Assembly (NCBI GenBank): GCA_033763845.1
Contig: JANRJR010000021.1
Coordinates: 1 to 12,911, forward strand
Reading direction: 5' to 3'
From: DASZBR01 sp033763845
GTDB lineage: Bacteria > Pseudomonadota > Gammaproteobacteria > DASZBR01
DNA length: 12,911 nt
In this document: piece after piece, positions 6,370-12,911 of the stretch
Numbering within the stretch: position 1 is the first letter of the stretch
Layout: each line of letters opens with the position of its first letter
Made by a program: the position numbers and the translations under genes
The notes under the pieces: model-generated
The model's input: only the letters and a program-made list of their open reading frames with translations
Told to the model about the DNA's origin: nothing
The model's database searches: none

Positions 6370-7053
6370 ACCTTTCTCGATTGGGATACTGCACAATTAG
6401 GAGTTTCAACGGCCAAGATTACGTCAATTACGCCGGAGATTCTAGCAGAAGCAAAGCAAGCTGGAATTAGATTAGTTTATTTTCAAACGCTGGAATCTGA
6501 CATTCCCTCTATCAAATTAGCCAGAGAGTTAGGCGGAATCTTAGTCGACAATAAAATTACCTATTTAATGTCTCTTAAAGATCTTTCACTTCCTAGCGTT
6601 CCAGACGTCAAAGCTTATTCTGATAAAACACCCTCCGATGAATTAATACAACTGGCTTATGAGAGCGGCTTATATTCTCGTTTTCGCGCAGACCCTAATC
6701 TAACGGACCAGCAATTTAAAGCTATTTATAAAACTTGGATAACCAATTCGGTAAATCATTCTGTTGCTGATGATGTCCTTGTCATTTCTGAAAATAATAA
6801 ATTATTGGGGATGGTTACGGTGGGTGATAAAAATCGCCGAGGTGATATTGGATTACTTGCAGTAGCAGAATCTGCACGCGGAAAAAATATTGGCACGCGA
6901 TTAGTAAAAGCGGCGCAAAATTATTTTATTCAGAAAAATTATTCGCATTCTCAAGTGGTTACACAACAGACGAATATTCCGGCGTGTAAGTTATATGAAA
7001 AATGTGGATATCATGTTGAGAAAACGGAGTGTTTTTTTCATTTTTGGGTTTAA
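6343..7053 (+). CDS. GNAT-family N-acetyltransferase, WecD/RffC-like
   Basis: From the ATG at 6343 this gives 236 aa. The layout follows WecD (TDP-fucosamine acetyltransferase): an N-terminal part with LDWDTAQLG (12-20) and IRLVYFQTLESD (42-53), then YSRFRADP (111-118), which corresponds to the SRFRA block of WecD. The acetyl-CoA-binding GNAT core is IGLLAVAESARGKNIGTRLV (RGKNIG at 179-184 is the Q/RxxGxG/A loop), followed by the C-terminal LYEKCGY helix. It probably transfers acetyl to an amino sugar, but the substrate is unknown. The frame is open back to 6265; those extra 26 residues read from tsaE antisense show no family resemblance, so I excluded them. No later start precedes the LDWD motif. 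I see no good ribosome-binding site. It is the only plus-strand gene in the left 10.8 kb, overlapping tsaE at its start and arnD at its stop. Confidence 0.82.
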   Translation: MNIKHHVSHTFLDWDTAQLGVSTAKITSITPEILAEAKQAGIRLVYFQTLESDIPSIKLARELGGILVDNKITYLMSLKDLSLPSVPDVKAYSDKTPSDELIQLAYESGLYSRFRADPNLTDQQFKAIYKTWITNSVNHSVADDVLVISENNKLLGMVTVGDKNRRGDIGLLAVAESARGKNIGTRLVKAAQNYFIQKNYSHSQVVTQQTNIPACKLYEKCGYHVEKTECFFHFWV

Positions 7054-7946
7054 CCCTGCACCGCTAACGTCCCTGACCGCCCCTCTATTGTTCCTTGAAT
7101 AAAATTGTTTATTGGAATGCGGTCTCGATGCTTCAAAAATTCTTGCGCAATATCATCCATTTTTTTAAACACAACATTTTTTTCTTTCAGCGCAATTAAA
7201 AATTTTTTAAACCACTCTAATTTAGCCATGCCTTCAATTTCAGAATGCATGGTAAAAATATTCGGTAACTCAGGATTTAATAAATTAATGTAATAATCAA
7301 TTAATTTTTCTTCGGGATATTCAGGCCGGCCCAGCAATTCATCCAACGTCGGCAATGTCGTAGGAATTTGAATGGTTTTGTACACATGTCCGCGCACTTG
7401 CGGATAAAACGGATAAATACCGCGCGAATCAGATGCATACAATAAATTAGCATGATCATACGCGGCTAAACTATTAGCATTAGCTTGCCACCCTGCAGCA
7501 CCTGCCGTTAAAGGTTTTTCCTGAAAGACTTTTTCAAATTCATCACAGGCTTTTTTAAATTCGGCGAAAACTTTTTCGCGCGAAATTTTATGAACATTGT
7601 CTTGCCAATAAATATGATCATAACAATGAATGCCGACTTCGTGACCCAATGATTTTGTCTTGCGCATAATATCCGCATGGCGTTTTCCAATGTGCGGACC
7701 CGGCCATAACACGCCATTTAGCAAAGTCTTAAAGCCATACATGTTTACCACATTACTGCGCATGACTTTTTTAAGAAAACCAGGACGAAAAATGCGCTTC
7801 AATGCTCGACCCGTATTATCAGGACCAAGAGAAAACAAAAAAGTCGCGGGAATATTTAATTCTGAAAATAAATTTAATAAATTAACGACACCGATTTTTG
7901 TTCCACGCTCGGTATCAACATCGATTTTAAGCGAAAAAACCGTCAT
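7050..7946 (-). CDS. arnD: ArnD-like undecaprenyl-phosphate-aminosugar deformylase (polysaccharide deacetylase family)
   Basis: The 298-aa sequence follows ArnD along its whole length: LKIDVDTERGTKIGV (metal Asp in IDVD, residues 8-11), SLGPDNTGR (39-47), MRSNVVNMYG, GHEVGIHCYDH (H107, H111), GAAGWQANANS (149-159), YASDSRGIYPF, QIPTTLPTLDELLGR and FTMHSEIEG (H234). ArnD removes the formyl group from Ara4FN-phosphoundecaprenol on the inner membrane before transfer of L-Ara4N to lipid A. The start overlaps the arnC stop by ATGA (7946-7943). The stop overlaps that of the convergent acetyltransferase within TTAA. ArnA, ArnB and ArnT are not in the window, so the natural sugar could be another 4-amino or N-acyl amino sugar. 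It is the last gene of the lolC-lolD-arnC-arnD unit. Confidence 0.92.
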   Translation of the reverse strand: MTVFSLKIDVDTERGTKIGVVNLLNLFSELNIPATFLFSLGPDNTGRALKRIFRPGFLKKVMRSNVVNMYGFKTLLNGVLWPGPHIGKRHADIMRKTKSLGHEVGIHCYDHIYWQDNVHKISREKVFAEFKKACDEFEKVFQEKPLTAGAAGWQANANSLAAYDHANLLYASDSRGIYPFYPQVRGHVYKTIQIPTTLPTLDELLGRPEYPEEKLIDYYINLLNPELPNIFTMHSEIEGMAKLEWFKKFLIALKEKNVVFKKMDDIAQEFLKHRDRIPINNFIQGTIEGRSGTLAVQG

Positions 7947-8887
7947 TCGGCTTCACGCACATCTTGAACAATAAATTTCGGACGTGAACGACTGTTTTGA
8001 TGAATACGTCCGATGTATTCCCCCATAATGCCTAATCCCATCAATACAATGCCTACCAAAAAATATAAAATCGCAAATAACGTGAACAACCCATCTGCTT
8101 CGGGACCTACAATAATCCGCCGAATAAACATATAAATCACAAACAAAAAACTACCCACGGAAACTAACATGCCAACCAACGTAAACAATTGTAGTGGCAG
8201 CAAAGAAAAACCTGTCATTAAATCAAAATTCAGTCGCAATAATTTGTATAAATTATATTTGGACTGCCCTGCTTCACGATCGCTATGATTCACTTCGACT
8301 TCAGTTGGATTTGCCGAAAGTGTATAGGCCAACGCAGGAATAAACGCAGAACGCTCATACGATTGCACCATTAAATCAACCACTTTTCGTGTGTAGGCCC
8401 TTAACATGCAACCTTGATCGGTCATCTTAATGCCCGTCAGTAAGTAGCGAATCTTGTTGTTTAATTTTGATGCCCATTTCCTAAAATTAGAATCTTGTCT
8501 ATCCAAACGAATTCCGCCAACAGAATCATGGCCTTTCTCAATCACTGCTAATAATTTAGGAATTTCTTCAGGCGGATTTTGTAAATCCGCATCTAATGTC
8601 ACCACCACTTCACCACGCGAATATTCAAATCCTGCCATCACCGCCATATGCTGACCAAAATTACCATTAAAGTGGACAACGCGAATTTCTTTTTCATGTT
8701 TTTCTTGCAAGAGATTTAACATTTCGTAGGATTTATCACGACTACCGTCGTTTACGAAAATAATTTCATAAGGACGCTTTAAACTTTCACACACTTTTAA
8801 TAAGCGCGTAGAAAGATTTTTGAGATTATCCTGTTCGTTATAAACAGGAATCACTACACTAAGATAAATCGCTGGTTTCGATTTCAT
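7943..8887 (-). CDS. arnC: ArnC-like undecaprenyl-phosphate glycosyltransferase
   Basis: The 314-aa GT2 (GT-A fold) protein matches ArnC in order: LSVVIPVYNEQDNL (9-22), FVNDGS (D47), FNGNFGQHMAVMAGF (73-87), LDADLQNPPEEIP (DAD 99-101, nucleotide and metal site), RQDSNFRKWASK, QGCMLRAY (158-165), ERSAFIPALA and GQSKYNLYKL. Two membrane helices follow (about 233-255 and 267-288), then GEYIGRIHQNSRSRPKF. ArnC moves formyl-Ara4N from UDP to undecaprenyl phosphate at the cytoplasmic face; the related FlmF and dolichol-P-mannose-synthase-like enzymes use other sugars. The ATG at 8887 lies inside lolD (29-bp overlap) with a weak GGTG upstream, so translational coupling to lolD is likely. It passes its product to ArnD, the next gene. 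Confidence 0.92.
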   Translation of the reverse strand: MKSKPAIYLSVVIPVYNEQDNLKNLSTRLLKVCESLKRPYEIIFVNDGSRDKSYEMLNLLQEKHEKEIRVVHFNGNFGQHMAVMAGFEYSRGEVVVTLDADLQNPPEEIPKLLAVIEKGHDSVGGIRLDRQDSNFRKWASKLNNKIRYLLTGIKMTDQGCMLRAYTRKVVDLMVQSYERSAFIPALAYTLSANPTEVEVNHSDREAGQSKYNLYKLLRLNFDLMTGFSLLPLQLFTLVGMLVSVGSFLFVIYMFIRRIIVGPEADGLFTLFAILYFLVGIVLMGLGIMGEYIGRIHQNSRSRPKFIVQDVREAE

Positions 8888-9572
8888 TCAATACACCATT
8901 TTCTAAAATCAAGGTTCGTTGCATACGTTGCGCTAATTTAGGATCGTGCGTCACAACTACAAAACTGGTTCCTAGCGCTGAGTTTAACTCTAACATTAAT
9001 TCATAGACCGTATTGGCGGTTTTTTGATCTAAATTTCCGGTTGGCTCATCGGCCAGCACACAAACCGGATCGGTCACTAACGCTCTTGCTAATGCTGTAC
9101 GCTGACGTTCACCGCCAGATAATTCGCCTAATTTATGGCTCACCCGCTTAGCGAGTCCCACGCGCGTTAATAAATGGTTGGCTTTTTCTTTTGCATCATC
9201 TGGATGAAGGTTGCGTAATAGCAATGGAATACAGACGTTCTCCAGCACGGTAAATTCTGGCAGTAAGTGATGAAATTGATACACAAAGCCTAAATATTGA
9301 TTTCGCACACGACTTCGCTCGGCATCACTTAAATCTGACATGGATTTTCCAGCGATATAAATCTTTCCCGCTGTTGGCGTGTCCAATCCGCCCAATAGAT
9401 GTAATAACGTACTTTTCCCCGATCCCGATTTTCCAATAATGGCAATACGCTCTGCGGGTCTTACGGCCAAATTCACGCGTGATAATACTTCAACATTTAA
9501 GGCACCATCATTAAACGTTTTGCCTAAATGCTCTGCCTGCAATACACAGGCGGGTAATATTTTTTTATTCAT
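8859..9572 (-). CDS. lolD: lipoprotein-releasing ABC transporter ATPase LolD
   Basis: LolD powers release of outer-membrane lipoproteins from the inner membrane to LolA. From the ATG at 9572 it has 237 aa (E. coli LolD has 233). It contains Walker A GKSGSGKST (47-55), QYLGFVYQFHHLLPEFTVLEN (Q-loop region, 92-112), the signature LSGGERQRTALARAL (151-165), Walker B VLADEPTGNLD (172-182) and the switch His in VVVTHD (H209). The HHLLPEFTVLEN block is typical of LolD within the MacB/LolD group. The frame is open to 9608, but the ATG at 9572 overlaps the lolC stop in ATGAATAA, a normal coupled junction. The extra 12 residues have no counterpart in LolD. Confidence 0.95.
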   Translation of the reverse strand: MNKKILPACVLQAEHLGKTFNDGALNVEVLSRVNLAVRPAERIAIIGKSGSGKSTLLHLLGGLDTPTAGKIYIAGKSMSDLSDAERSRVRNQYLGFVYQFHHLLPEFTVLENVCIPLLLRNLHPDDAKEKANHLLTRVGLAKRVSHKLGELSGGERQRTALARALVTDPVCVLADEPTGNLDQKTANTVYELMLELNSALGTSFVVVTHDPKLAQRMQRTLILENGVLNEIETSDLS

Positions 9573-10815
9573 AACGCAACGCCTCAGCCGGCTGTGTTTT
9601 TGCTGCACGCCATGCGGGATATAGCGTCGCTAATAAACATAAACTAAAAGCGACAATACACACGCGAATCACATCAGACCACAATAATTTAGACGGCAAA
9701 TAATTCACGTAATACACATCAGACGCAATTAATTGCACATGAAAAACATGTTGGATCATGCTGACAATTCCCGTCACATGCATCGCCAATAACACGCCCA
9801 ATATTAATCCAGATAATGTCCCGACTATTCCGACAACCATACCCTGCACCATAAATATAGATAAAATAGTTCGAGGCGTTGCGCCGAGTGTCCGCAAAAT
9901 CGCAATATCTGCTTTTTTATCTGTGACAACCATGACTAATGTTGAGACTAAATTAAATGCCGCGACTGCAATAATTAAAATTAACATTAAAAACATCATG
10001 GTTTTTTCTAATTTAACCGCCTGGAAAAAAGCTCCGTAATCTTGCGTCCAATCACTGATCACATAATTTGAACTCAACTGAGATTGCAATCCTAATGCAA
10101 TCGATGGCGCAGCATAAAAATCTTTTAATTTTAATTGAATACCTGTCACGCCCTTTCCTAATAAAAATAATTTTTGCGCGTCAGTAAGATCAATATAGGC
10201 AAGACTGGTGTCATAACCAAAACCATTGCCGACGTGAAAGACTCCAACAATTTTAAATGCTTTAAACCGTGGCATAACTCCGACAGGCGTAAACGTTGCA
10301 CTCGGCACAACAACCGTTAAGCTATCCCCAACATTAACGCCTAGATTTTGTGCTAATTTTTGACCAATGACGATACCAAATCGTCCGGCTTTTAAATCAT
10401 CCAACGATCCTTGGACCATTTTAGTGGGTAACTCTGAAACGCTGGATTGCTCGCCCGGGATAATTCCAAACATTTCGACCGGCGTCGTTTGACCTTCGGC
10501 ACTTAATAATGCGTTCCCTTGCACAAATGCCGCAGCACCAGTGACACCCGAATATTTTTCCAAACCCGATTCTAAAGATCGCCAATCCGCCACATTGCCA
10601 TTCACGGCACGCACAGTGACTTGTTGAGCCATCGCAAAAAAATGATTTTGAATCGCTTCGTCAAATCCGTTCATAACGGACAGGACGGTTATTAACACCG
10701 CAACACCCAGCGCAATCCCAATCATCGACGTTAATGAAATAAACGAGATGAAATGATTTCGCCGTTTCGCACGGGTATAACGCAAGCCAATATAAAGTGA
10801 GAGGGGTCTGAACAT
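9565..10815 (-). CDS. lolC: lipoprotein-releasing system inner-membrane subunit LolC/LolE family
   Basis: This 416-aa protein starts FRPLSLYIGLRYTRAKRRNHFISFISLTS, the LolC/E opening. It has four membrane segments (about 22-48, 272-297, 318-345, 381-402), a large periplasmic domain (about 49-270) and an FtsX-type C-terminal half with AVAAFNLVSTLVMVV (283-297), ILRTLGATPRTI (306-317, the coupling region) and the classic end TLYPAWRAAKTQPAEALRYE. It is closer in pattern to E. coli LolC (VLSVMNGF, PSATFTP) than to LolE. No lolE follows, since lolD is directly downstream and then arnC, so it may act as a homodimer or single LolF-type subunit unless a second gene lies elsewhere. It heads the four-gene operon. 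No clear Shine-Dalgarno sequence precedes the ATG at 10815. Confidence 0.92.
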   Translation of the reverse strand: MFRPLSLYIGLRYTRAKRRNHFISFISLTSMIGIALGVAVLITVLSVMNGFDEAIQNHFFAMAQQVTVRAVNGNVADWRSLESGLEKYSGVTGAAAFVQGNALLSAEGQTTPVEMFGIIPGEQSSVSELPTKMVQGSLDDLKAGRFGIVIGQKLAQNLGVNVGDSLTVVVPSATFTPVGVMPRFKAFKIVGVFHVGNGFGYDTSLAYIDLTDAQKLFLLGKGVTGIQLKLKDFYAAPSIALGLQSQLSSNYVISDWTQDYGAFFQAVKLEKTMMFLMLILIIAVAAFNLVSTLVMVVTDKKADIAILRTLGATPRTILSIFMVQGMVVGIVGTLSGLILGVLLAMHVTGIVSMIQHVFHVQLIASDVYYVNYLPSKLLWSDVIRVCIVAFSLCLLATLYPAWRAAKTQPAEALRYE

Positions 10816-10839
10816 AGACTGCGGATGTTACACTGAATT

Positions 10840-10846
10840 CCCCCCC
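10840..10846. repeat. C7 homopolymer in the divergent intergenic region
   Basis: Seven C in a row stand 25-31 bases upstream of the lolC start, in the 75-bp gap between lolC and the response regulator. Such a GC homopolymer stands out in AT-rich surroundings and could slip during replication. On the lolC side it lies between weak promoter-like pieces (TTTACC and TGTAAC only 14 bases apart), so its length might affect lolC transcription. That is speculation. Confidence 0.5.
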
Positions 10847-10855
10847 GGTAAAAGC

Positions 10856-10885
10856 TCGACATCGGCGTAAACCATAGGGTATAAA
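10856..10885 (+). promoter_or_regulatory. possible sigma70 promoter of the two-component operon, +1 near the start codon
   Basis: TCGACA (10856-10861, 5 of 6 matches to TTGACA) and TATAAA (10880-10885, 5 of 6 matches to TATAAT) are 18 bases apart. Transcription would start near 10891-10893, at or beside the ATG of the response regulator, predicting a leaderless or nearly leaderless mRNA. An AGGG at 10876-10879 could instead act as a rather distant ribosome-binding site if transcription starts further upstream. No PmrA/QseB direct-repeat box (CTTAA type) is visible in 10816-10890. Confidence 0.45.
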
Positions 10886-10890
10886 TAGCT

Positions 10891-11568
10891 ATGCGTATAT
10901 TACTGATTGAAGACGACAAATCTTTGGGCTCTCTGATCCAAAAAGCACTGACCAAAAATGGGGACGCAGTGGATTGGATTAAAGATGGCGAAGCAGCGCT
11001 TCTTGCCTTAACCAACCCCTCTAATCAATTTGATGTAGTTATTTTAGATTTAGGTTTACCGAAAATTGACGGCATCGATGTATTACAAAAAGCCCGTAAA
11101 AGTGGTGTCCGCACTCCAGTCATGATTTTAACTGCACGCGATACCGTTGATGATCGCGTCAAAGGTCTCGACAGTGGCAGCGATGATTATCTCACCAAAC
11201 CGTTTGACTTAGATGAATTAAGCGCTCGACTCCGCGCACTTCAGCGTCGCGCAACCGCACGCACGGAAAACAATATTATTTTTGGCAACATCGAATTAAA
11301 TCCGGTCACGCACACTATCATGATGGATAAAAAAATTGTCAACATTCCCCGACGTGAATTTGCATTAATGCAAAAATTATTGGAAAACATCGGCCACGTA
11401 GTCACACGAGAAACATTAGCTCAAACGTTATATGGCTGGAATGAAGAAATCGACAGCAACACTTTAGAAGTTCACATTCACAATCTGCGCAATAAATTTG
11501 GCAAAGATATATTTAAAACCATTCGCGGCGTAGGCTATATGATTGAAAAAACAGAAAATAACTCATGA
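10891..11568 (+). CDS. OmpR-family response regulator, PmrA/QseB-like
   Basis: The 225-aa protein has a receiver domain (1-118) with acidic pocket D8-D9, phosphoacceptor D53 in VILDLGLPKIDG, T81 and K103 in LTKPFDLDEL. A winged-helix DNA-binding domain follows (about 127-220), with RREFALMQKLLEN, the recognition part DSNTLEVHIHNLRNKFG (188-204) and IRGVGYMIE at the end. DLGLPK, LDSGSDDYLTKPFDLDELSARLRAL and the VHIHNLR helix are typical of the PmrA/QseB/BasR branch. Relatives control lipid A modification, virulence genes or type IV secretion effectors depending on the species; the regulon here is unknown. The stop overlaps the kinase start as ATGA (11565-11568). It is divergent from lolC, with a 75-bp gap. 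Confidence 0.92.
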   Translation: MRILLIEDDKSLGSLIQKALTKNGDAVDWIKDGEAALLALTNPSNQFDVVILDLGLPKIDGIDVLQKARKSGVRTPVMILTARDTVDDRVKGLDSGSDDYLTKPFDLDELSARLRALQRRATARTENNIIFGNIELNPVTHTIMMDKKIVNIPRREFALMQKLLENIGHVVTRETLAQTLYGWNEEIDSNTLEVHIHNLRNKFGKDIFKTIRGVGYMIEKTENNS

Positions 11569-12911
11569 GCGTATTCACCCGCAGTTTCTCTATCCGTAAT
11601 TTCTTATTAATTTATATCTTATGCATTACCGCATTGGTCGCATCACTCAGTGCATTAGGGGATTACTTTTTAAATCAATCTGACGTTCAAAAACACATGG
11701 ACGGCGTATTAGAACAAATGGGGCTTTCTTTTCATGCGGTATTAGCCAGCAATTCTACAGAACCCAAAACCAGTCGCAGTTTGCAAAATAAATACTTCAA
11801 CAGAACGAAATATGACTTTCAAGTTTGGTCCAACAACAACGCTCTGATGTTGTACTCGCCTAGCACCACTAATATTGATTTTAACATTGCGCCTGTTGGA
11901 TTAAGTGATCTTACTATTAATAATGAAATATGGCGTATTTTTAAAGTCACGGATTCCGAAACCCAGTGGAATTATATTGTTGCTGAAAAATACAATGCGC
12001 GAAACAGATTATTATGGCGCATCGGACGAAATAATTTTTATATTTTATTGCTCGCACTTCCCTTCTCCGGCATTTTAATCTGGCTCATTGTGGGATACGG
12101 TTTTAGAAGCGTGACGCGCATCAGTAGTGAAGTCAGCAATCGCGCACACACGTATTTAAAACCCGTTGAGCTAGAATCCGTTCCACTCGAAATTAAACCG
12201 CTTATTATTGAACTGAATGATTTATTTATTCGCTTACATGAAGCCTTCGAGCGCGAAAAACGATTTGCGGGTGATGCCGCACACGAATTACGCACACCAC
12301 TTGCCGCTTTAAAAACACAAGCTCAAATTGTTTTGAAAACATCCGACGAAAAAGAACGTCATACGTTGTTAGAAAATCTTATTTTAGCCGTCGACAGAAT
12401 TACACACATTGTTCAACAGTTATTAATACTAAGTCGACTAGTACCAGAAGCCGCGAGCATTTATGACATCGTCGAAGTTGATTTACCTAAAATTGCAGCC
12501 GAAGTCATCGCACAATTGGTACCGATGGCGTTAGAAAAAGATATCGAAATAGCATTAGATTCTCCCGACAGCGTTAAACTCAGGGCTAATTTAACAGGCT
12601 TAAGTATTTTAATTCGTAACTTAGTGGATAATGCCATTCGCTATACGCCTGAACATGGACAAGTCACGGTCGAAATTTCTGATATTTCTTCACATGTCAT
12701 TTTAAAAGTGATTGATAGTGGCCCAGGAATTCCAGAAGAATTACGTTCACGCGTCTTTGAACGATTTTATCGCATGATTGGAAACAGTGCTGCTGGCAGC
12801 GGATTAGGACTTGCGATTGTTCAACAAATTTCTGAGCTACATCAAGCTGACATAAAATTAACTACGCCCACTAATGGAAAAGGACTACAGATAGAAATAT
12901 GGCTACCCAAA
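11565..12911 (+). CDS. sensor histidine kinase, QseC/PmrB-like; stop codon beyond the window edge
   Basis: The frame opened by the ATG at 11565 stays open to the last base (449 codons) and ends GKGLQIEIWLPK, the usual final strand of the ATPase domain, so only the stop and perhaps a few residues are missing. Membrane helix 1 is at about 12-32, a periplasmic 2CSK-like sensor region at 33-157 and helix 2 at about 158-178. A HAMP-like linker (RSVTRISSEVSNR) lacks the usual Pro. The H-box is FAGDAAHELRTPLAALKTQA (H240), the N-box LVDNAIRYTP (N356), then DSGPGIP, FERFYRM and GSGLGLAIVQQI. The order and the FAGDAAHELRTPLAAL form point to the QseC/PmrB group. It should autophosphorylate on H240 and pass phosphate to D53 of the overlapping regulator. 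The signal sensed cannot be read from sequence. Confidence 0.93.
   Translation, partial: MSVFTRSFSIRNFLLIYILCITALVASLSALGDYFLNQSDVQKHMDGVLEQMGLSFHAVLASNSTEPKTSRSLQNKYFNRTKYDFQVWSNNNALMLYSPSTTNIDFNIAPVGLSDLTINNEIWRIFKVTDSETQWNYIVAEKYNARNRLLWRIGRNNFYILLLALPFSGILIWLIVGYGFRSVTRISSEVSNRAHTYLKPVELESVPLEIKPLIIELNDLFIRLHEAFEREKRFAGDAAHELRTPLAALKTQAQIVLKTSDEKERHTLLENLILAVDRITHIVQQLLILSRLVPEAASIYDIVEVDLPKIAAEVIAQLVPMALEKDIEIALDSPDSVKLRANLTGLSILIRNLVDNAIRYTPEHGQVTVEISDISSHVILKVIDSGPGIPEELRSRVFERFYRMIGNSAAGSGLGLAIVQQISELHQADIKLTTPTNGKGLQIEIWLPK

Noticed and set aside
6370..6396. Upstream extension of tsaE to a TTG start
   Set aside because: TsaE family length and the available ATGs at 6369 and 6357 make the TTG start unlikely.
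9573..9608. Upstream extension of lolD into lolC
   Set aside because: The ATG at 9572 fits LolD length and the coupled ATGAATAA junction; the extra residues come from the lolC 3' end out of frame.
10731..11015. Minus-strand 94-codon open frame spanning the lolC-regulator gap
   Set aside because: It overlaps the start of the regulator antisense and the start of lolC out of frame, with no family resemblance.
12038..12295. Minus-strand 85-codon open frame
   Set aside because: It is antisense to the histidine kinase linker and H-box, whose coding frame is unmistakable.
1..12911. CRISPR arrays, insertion sequences, tRNA or rRNA genes
   Set aside because: I saw no spaced repeats, transposase motifs, terminal inverted repeats or conserved RNA segments.

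Overview
The window looks like chromosomal sequence from an AT-rich gammaproteobacterium. The protein sequences closely resemble LolC/LolD, ArnC/ArnD, TsaE, AmiB/C, L25 and a PmrA/QseB-type regulator pair. Moderate-to-low GC, dense overlapping genes and a decaying gene suggest, as inference only, a Legionellales/Coxiellaceae-like host-associated lineage. I see no insertion sequence, CRISPR array, tRNA or rRNA.

Left part (1-2865, minus strand): the 5' end of rplY (ribosomal L25/Ctc) runs off the left edge. Upstream of it lie a stem-loop and a probable promoter, then a UspA-type stress protein, then the broken remains of an RseP-like site-2 membrane protease. Next is a 561-aa protein that seems to join an HD-type phosphohydrolase-like domain to a C-terminal cyclic-nucleotide-binding-like domain. 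This last protein overlaps the start of the protease remnant, so the two were probably one translationally coupled unit.

Middle part (2899-6369, minus strand): a strong hairpin terminator closes a tsaE - amidase - TpsB-type outer-membrane transporter transcript. tsaE and amiB are usual neighbours in gammaproteobacteria and are commonly followed by mutL; here a two-partner-secretion transporter follows instead. Its start lies 95 bp inside the amidase gene.

Next (6343-10815): a lone plus-strand WecD-like N-acetyltransferase overlaps tsaE head to head and arnD tail to tail. Then comes a tight minus-strand operon, lolC-lolD-arnC-arnD, in which every junction overlaps. It combines the lipoprotein-releasing ABC transporter with two enzymes that load and deformylate an amino sugar on undecaprenyl phosphate, so the shared theme is outer-membrane building and remodelling.

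Right part (10816-12911, plus strand): a divergent two-component system, a PmrA/QseB-like regulator and its kinase, overlapping by ATGA. The kinase is open to the last base of the window and appears complete except for its stop codon. In enteric bacteria PmrAB controls arn genes, so the proximity is suggestive, but I see no PmrA box in the short intergenic region.

The points most worth a second look are the HD/cNMP-like protein with its decayed site-2 protease partner, the 95-bp amidase/transporter overlap, and the lolCD-arnCD operon next to a PmrAB-like system.
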